This document shows, in pieces, positions 59,027-64,000 of a stretch of 64,000 bases of DNA. This DNA comes from Neopestalotiopsis rosae (Eukaryota > Ascomycota > Sordariomycetes > Amphisphaeriales > Sporocadaceae). The stretch spans positions 186,001 through 250,000 of the forward strand of contig JALGAS010000014.1 in NCBI GenBank assembly GCA_023078685.1, read 5' to 3'. Position numbers and translations under genes: made by a program. Position 1 is the first letter of the stretch. Each line of letters begins with the position of its first letter. The notes beneath the pieces were generated by a model that had not been told where the DNA came from, ran no database searches, and worked only from the letters and a program-made list of their open reading frames with translations.

Positions 59027-61875
59027 CTATCCAAACAACTCCGGTGAAAGATAGAAACCGTTTGACCGGTGACCATTAGACTCCTGCTTGAGACTGATCC
59101 AGGAATGAATCCCTGCCTTCTCTGCCAATGACCGGCGCTGCACTGCACCGATCAGCTTCATGTACCGTTGTCGATACAAAGATGACACATTTGCCACATC
59201 CATATACTGCTTGACCCTCGTCTGAGCCTCTGCATCCGAGCCCACGTAGGAGTCTACTGGAAAGTGCACTGTGCCAGTTGCCTTTGGTTGATCCGTAGTG
59301 ATTGCAAAGCACGAAAGTACAGGCTTCTTAGTGTAAGGGCCTAGAGAACCTCCTGACACGGTCTCGCAGAAGCGTTGGATGTCGTACGAGTTACTAGATG
59401 AACAGACTGAAGAGTGGAATGCAGCGACTCGAGATGCATATGCCTTGTCGTGGGCAATGTATACTTTGACACGTGCACATTGCTCGTCTGCACATAGGTC
59501 CAATGAAAAGTACACGACAGAGTCATTCGAGTCCATGTTGGACTCAATCAGTCGCCACTGGTCACATGCACCAAGACGATTGAATGCTTGACGTGTTATG
59601 TCAAGAGCGTTCTCGTTGCCAGAGGCGCGAGGATCGAGATATACTTTCCACACTGGAGCTTTTTCGCAGAGCGCACAACTATACCAAGCAGCAAAGTTGC
59701 CCCGAGGTTGCGCTGGCATGAAAAGATGGCGAATGCTCTCAAATCGCCGCAATGAGACGATTGACCCATACTGACTTGCGACCGTTTGCATCAGGCTCAA
59801 GGCACATTGCTGAGCCTGCAGCAAATCATACTCGGCAGGTTGCGCTTCGATTAGGAATCGCAACTCCGCCTTACCCGTGTTGTGATTAAGGGCCACTGAG
59901 TACTCGATTGGTGAATGGTCATTGCTCACGTGCGACACCCAGCCGATGTTGCTCAGCTGATCTGGGATCCGAATTTGGCCCAACTGTCCCAATCCCACGT
60001 TGAGTGCGCGGAGAAGTTCGTCCCTAGCCGAGGGACTCTGTCCTATTGCTCGCGAAAGAAATTCAAGCTGACGACTGGACTCGTCAAGCAAAGTTCCAGA
60101 TATTTCCGACGTGACAGGTATAGGCTCAAGGCCGCACGAAAAATGGCGGACACGCATATCCTTGCCTCTTGAAATTCTGACGTTGGGTATCGTGTGTCTC
60201 CTGTCGTAGAGCTGCTTGATGGCAGCGACCGTGTAGTTGATGTGTTCGTCGGACATGACGTGGCGCGGAACAGCGAATCGGACCAGATTGGGAATAAGTT
60301 TCTGCTCCTCGGGCGATTTGCGGTCCCATTCCCAGCCAAACGGACCTGCCTCTGCCGCGCGAATACCAAAGTCCTTGATCAGCTCTAGGCAGAACCCCAA
60401 GCCGGCAAAGTCGCCTGGGCTTCTGCCACAGCCGTAGAAGAAGTCATCCATGTCGAGATATATGGCATGACCCCCAGGAGGAGAAAGCACGGCAATGCCG
60501 CTTGCCTGTAGTCGCTGGCAGAATGATTGAACTTGGCGCACTCGGCCACGAAGGTAGCTCTCCTTCGTGACCTCATATAAGCCAACGACAGATGCCATCA
60601 GATCGCGGCCGCTCACTAGGAGAATTGATTCAACACTGCGCGCTCAGAGCTCTTTTGAGTCAGGGTCACGTATTGGTGAATAAGACTTACTGCCGCCATA
60701 GGAGTCGTTCCCGTAACACAATATCTGCATTTCTTTCAGGAGTACCCCGATGCCCTTGTACCGCTGTGCAAAGAGCCCTTGGTCGCGTAAGCACAGTACA
60801 CCGCCCATGTTGGAAAGACCGTCCTTCTTTAGACTGATGGTGAAGCCTTCAGCATATGAGAACAATTCCTTCACAATGTTGGCGATGGAGACGTCTGAAT
60901 ATCCTTCTTCGAATTCGTGAATGAAGAATGCATTTTCAGCAAAGCGACAGGCGTCATAGAATAGGGGTATCTCTTTACGGGCCGCCAATGACGCAGCTGC
61001 TCGGAGATTAGCCATGGATACTGGCTGCGCGGCTGCCCAGTTGTTTGTAATGGTCATGAGCAACATGTTCACCTGGCTGGGGTGCTCATCAATAAAGCGC
61101 TCGGCGGCAACCACATCCATGTTTCCCTTGAAGTTATTCTTGAGGCCGATTTGATCTTGAGGGAACTCATCACTCAGCCCTGGTTGAGTAAAGGTCTGCA
61201 GCTCGAAACCAGCAACTGCTGCATTGGCACCCGTCGTGTCAAAGAAGCCGTTGCTTATTATGATGGGCTTTTGAGCATGGTCTGACTTAGCATCTTGGGC
61301 CATGACCCTGGCCAGCGTGGAAAACAAAAGCGTCTCCGCGCAGCGGCCTTGAGGAGTGATGAAGAAGTTCGGACGCTCGAGCTGATGGTGACCTCCATTG
61401 AAGAAGCCAACCGAATGTCCTACCAACAGTTTCTTCTGATAGAATTCGCCATCGGCAGAACCCGTGAGGACACTCTCAAAGACGTTTTCCTGTTCATCTC
61501 CTCTTTCGAAAATGTCTCGAAAGGCGTCAAGCAGGCAGTAGTATCCCCAGTTGCGGCCATAGCTTTCATCCCCTCGCAGCACTGTGACGATCGAGTCAGC
61601 ACCAGACGTGAGGCAGTAGTCAGATCGTAGGAAAACCACTCGACTATTCTCATATAATACCACTTACTGGCTGCCCATTGTATATCTGTCATTGCTGAAG
61701 TCCCTGAGTCCGACAAGAAGTCGCAAGTAATAAGTCCAGCAGGGAAAGCAAAAATATTGTATTCGACATCCTTGAGGATGTTTTCACGATATTCAGGTGT
61801 GACTTCCAACAGTGATCTCACAACAAGGGAGTTATGAGTGGGGGCTGAAGGCATAATAACGTTTGTGGCGTTCAT
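59027..61875 (-). CDS. Tryptophanase / DMATS-type prenyltransferase fusion
   Basis: 895 residues from three exons (61875-61668, 61581-60691, 60615-59027), all joins in frame. Residues 1-~530 are a PLP-dependent beta-eliminating lyase (tryptophanase/tyrosine phenol-lyase fold I): DSGTSAMTD, QWAAMLRGDESY across intron 1, TGANAAVAGFEL, YDACRF (cofactor Asp at D279), SLKKDG with the Schiff-base lysine at about K322, SYGGMSGRDL across intron 2, PPGGHA. The C-terminal VRHF (His ~524) matches tryptophan indole-lyase, where tyrosine phenol-lyase has Phe. Residues ~536-895 are an ABBA/DMATS aromatic prenyltransferase: NDHSPIEYSVAL, WKVYLDP, ARVKVYIAH, TVHFPVDSY. At ~360 residues this half is like short bacterial enzymes. 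Predicted: L-Trp to indole, pyruvate and ammonia, then prenylation of indole. Cytosolic; no signal peptide. Confidence 0.9.
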
Positions 61876-63219
61876 TTTGATAATTGAAATACAGGTTGGG
61901 TCATGGCCTGAAGGTCAAAATCTTATTCTTAGTCCTGCATTTGTTAACAATGAAAAGGGATTCTTGGAGGGTTTTACTTGGTGACTTGTGGAGGATCACT
62001 AGGTGGCCCGTCAACCTGATTAAATATTCCTCCTGAATACATGTCTTCGATGAGTCTTGCTTCTAAACTATATCTTAAGAAGGCAATAGGAGAAGATGGT
62101 GAGATGAGTATGTTCCGCTGTCTGACAGTTAGGGGTGGTGGCGCTTGCCAAGCACCTGTCCCAGGACTATTCTGGATTGATCGTTCATTATCACCTTCGC
62201 AGTCACTCGCCAAGGCAATATTAGATGTTGAGTCACCCCTCAGTCATAGTTGCTTGGCGATCATTTCTGTAGTCGCAACCTTTCTATGCCACTACCCGTT
62301 GTATTGGACCAATCAATGATCATGTATTCGTGACGGCTCCAAGAATAAATACGGTGCAGATAAAACCATGCAATAATCAATTATGTAAAATTCCGGTTAG
62401 TGGGTAAGCTTCATGAACGAGCTATGAAAGCCATGGCGTATACCCCTGTATGTGACCGGGGATGTGATTACGCCCGATTTGACTCTATTTGTCCGTGACC
62501 GGATTCTGGGAGCCTATCATATGTGATTCGCAAGGGGTATGATTACTTCCTTCTTCGAGATTCTCCAGCGCCATCGGGTACTTCATCCTTTTGACATCTA
62601 TCCGTCTGCTTCAGGTCTTTTCTCTCTCATTGAAGCAAGCACAGATAAATATTTCTGTCGTGCAGCCAACCACCATGTCAGCCGGTGAGTATATCGCCAT
62701 GCAGGAGCGATACCCGACCTAGCCTCATTCTTCATGGTGGCTGAACAACTAGATGCCCGTTGTGCGAATGTCAGCAAGTATTCGCCGATAATTCTTGGTG
62801 ATCAGTCTTCTACTAAATTTCCACCCCCCTATCAAGGCAATAATCATATATCATCGCGATTGCTGGCAGTTCTTTACTTGAAGAGGTCCCCACTAGCACC
62901 CGTATAGCAAAAATTGGATATCTGCAGCCAAGATAGTCATGTAGCGTGGTGTCAGGATCATATCCGTGCTTAAACTCGTGAGTCGAACAAAAGTCATTGA
63001 GGTAATTCCTGTATTTGCACGTGCTATCAATAAGGGTAAATTTGGCGCCGTCGTTGAGAGTTGACAACATAAAGAAACACGACAGTGCTTTGACAAAACT
63101 TGGAAGTCGCAGACTGCAATTGCATTTTTGAAGCAGTACACCATGTATCAACTGCTTCTTCGACTTCTGGTCTCATATGACTTGAGTATTGGAATGGACT
63201 AGATAGTGATGCCTGACTT
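61876..63219. other. Intergenic: promoter of the fusion gene
   Basis: About 1.3 kb upstream of the fusion gene. Contains GCGCTTGC at 62141-62148, about 270 bp before its start, as in other promoters of the window. The segment 62813-63176 carries a possible gene remnant, listed separately. Confidence 0.5.
62813..63176 (-). pseudogene. Possible frameshifted gene remnant of unknown family
   Basis: An ATG at 63176 opens a frame beginning MRPEVEEAVDTWC. About 30 codons later the protein-like character shifts to another frame, which runs to a stop at 62813 and includes NDGAKFTLID and KYRNYLNDFC. No canonical splice sites restore the frame. The two halves look like one protein broken by a frameshift, but I do not recognise the family and the call is tentative. 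Confidence 0.25.
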
Positions 63220-64000
63220 TCATGGTTTATTGAACCAGATATAATCGTCAAGATCCTCTTCCAAGTGAAGACCCATGCGCGTGACTTTTCCGTTCTCGAG
63301 AACAAACTCGGCTTTCTTGCTGTAGACCTCACCGTCCAGATAGTCTTTCATGTGCATGAGGTACTTCGTCTGATCACAGACATGTTCAAATGTGACCAGA
63401 AATCCCATGGACCTTTCCGAGGCGTCAATGAATAGCTTCCCGTCTAACACCTGAACAGTCATTCCATGGTACCCAACATTGTGGTATTCGCCTGCGTATG
63501 CCTCGAGAGGCTGCGTTTGAGGCTGCGGCTCCTTGATGCCAGGGCAGAGCTCCTGTCGCAGCTTCTCACGCCTCTCCTTCTCCGCTTCGGGAGCTCGCCA
63601 TTTCTGTTCGGCGTCGCGCTCCCTCTTGTTCCAGTCGACACGCTCGTCCTTTGGTACCTTCAGGATTTCATCAATCAACTCTTTGGCCACGACTTCTGCC
63701 AGAGTACCGCCGTTGGTCGAGTTTCCAAAAGCGACGCAGCCAAAACTGTGGTCGGGCAAAAAGGTATGGCGAGTACCGAAGCCCGGCACGCCGCCGTTGT
63801 GTGTGACAACCTTGTGACCACGGTAGTAGAAGATATCCCAACCCGCAGCATAGACGCCCGGGTCGGTAAAAGGGTCTTGGTCATCGTCATCCAGATCATT
63901 TATTGCGCGCGGCTTGAGGATGCCCTTGCGGACGTCTTGCGTGATTGGGCCTTCGTGCTTGAGCATGGCCTTGACCCATTTGATGTAGTCGTTTGCGCTG
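63220..64000 (-). CDS. Beta-lactamase-like serine hydrolase, C-terminal part
   Basis: Partial: the frame is open to the right edge, so the N-terminus, with the expected SxxK and YxN motifs, lies outside the window. The visible 259 residues include VVTHNGGVPGFG, which is the HxG variant of the third active-site motif of serine beta-lactamase/penicillin-binding-type hydrolases, and FGNSTNGG. A charged linker (about 60 residues) leads to a C-terminal beta domain (YAGEYHNVGYHGMTVQV) of the DUF3471 type. The family contains esterases, peptidases and lactonases; the activity here is unknown. It is on the same strand and upstream of the fusion gene. Confidence 0.82.
   Translation of the reverse strand, partial: SANDYIKWVKAMLKHEGPITQDVRKGILKPRAINDLDDDDQDPFTDPGVYAAGWDIFYYRGHKVVTHNGGVPGFGTRHTFLPDHSFGCVAFGNSTNGGTLAEVVAKELIDEILKVPKDERVDWNKRERDAEQKWRAPEAEKERREKLRQELCPGIKEPQPQTQPLEAYAGEYHNVGYHGMTVQVLDGKLFIDASERSMGFLVTFEHVCDQTKYLMHMKDYLDGEVYSKKAEFVLENGKVTRMGLHLEEDLDDYIWFNKP

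Noticed and set aside
1..64000. CRISPR arrays, intact transposons, phage or viral genes
   Set aside because: No regularly spaced repeats, transposase, reverse transcriptase or integrase motifs were seen on either strand.

Overview
The window is nuclear DNA of a filamentous ascomycete (Pezizomycotina, probably Sordariomycetes; the class is an inference). The evidence is genes of 1-7 exons with short GT-AG introns of mostly 45-80 nt, a dispersed 5S rRNA gene, and typical mould families: Zn2Cys6 and bZIP-DUF3425 regulators, three cytochrome P450s, RTA1, HsbA-like, NmrA-like, sphingolipid C9-methyltransferase and ankyrin proteins. I reconstructed 24 protein-coding genes by joining exons at splice signals and checking that the reading frame closes. 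All are complete except the last, which runs off the right edge.

Layout. 0.7-14 kb: Baeyer-Villiger-type flavin monooxygenase, sugar-type MFS transporter, epoxide hydrolase, Zn2Cys6 regulator, RTA1-type membrane protein and a P450. This resembles a small metabolic or detoxification cluster without a core synthase. The monooxygenase and hydrolase promoters share a repeated GCTTGC hexamer. 15-31 kb: a large membrane-anchored ankyrin protein, a short-chain dehydrogenase, an alpha/beta hydrolase divergent from an NAD(P) reductase, a second P450 with an odd I helix, a 991-residue secreted protein whose C-terminal half resembles the tail of class V chitinases but which has no chitinase domain, and a second ankyrin protein. 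32-42 kb: bZIP-DUF3425 regulator, zinc alcohol dehydrogenase divergent from a third P450, an HsbA-like wall protein and an NmrA-like protein. 44-51 kb: a tiny repeat-built cysteine-rich secreted protein, a 5S rRNA gene, sphingolipid C9-methyltransferase (core lipid metabolism, with a GC-AG intron) and an unrecognised secreted protein. 54-64 kb: bilirubin-oxidase-like multicopper oxidase, proline iminopeptidase, a tryptophanase/prenyltransferase fusion, and a beta-lactamase-like protein cut by the window edge.

The main find is the gene at 59027-61875. Its N-terminal ~530 residues are a PLP-dependent tryptophanase/tyrosine phenol-lyase-type beta-eliminating lyase. Its C-terminal ~360 residues are a DMATS/ABBA-type aromatic prenyltransferase of the short, bacterial-like kind. 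The two halves lie in one open frame (exon 3) with no stop or intron between them. The simplest inference is one bifunctional enzyme that cleaves tryptophan to indole and then prenylates the indole. The nearby multicopper oxidase and the P450s could modify the product, but nothing in the sequence proves a pathway.

Intergenic regions are generally 0.3-2.7 kb. I see no intact transposon, CRISPR array or convincing tRNA. Simple repeats include two long poly(C) tracts, (TA)12, (CT)15 and a 24-nt direct repeat.
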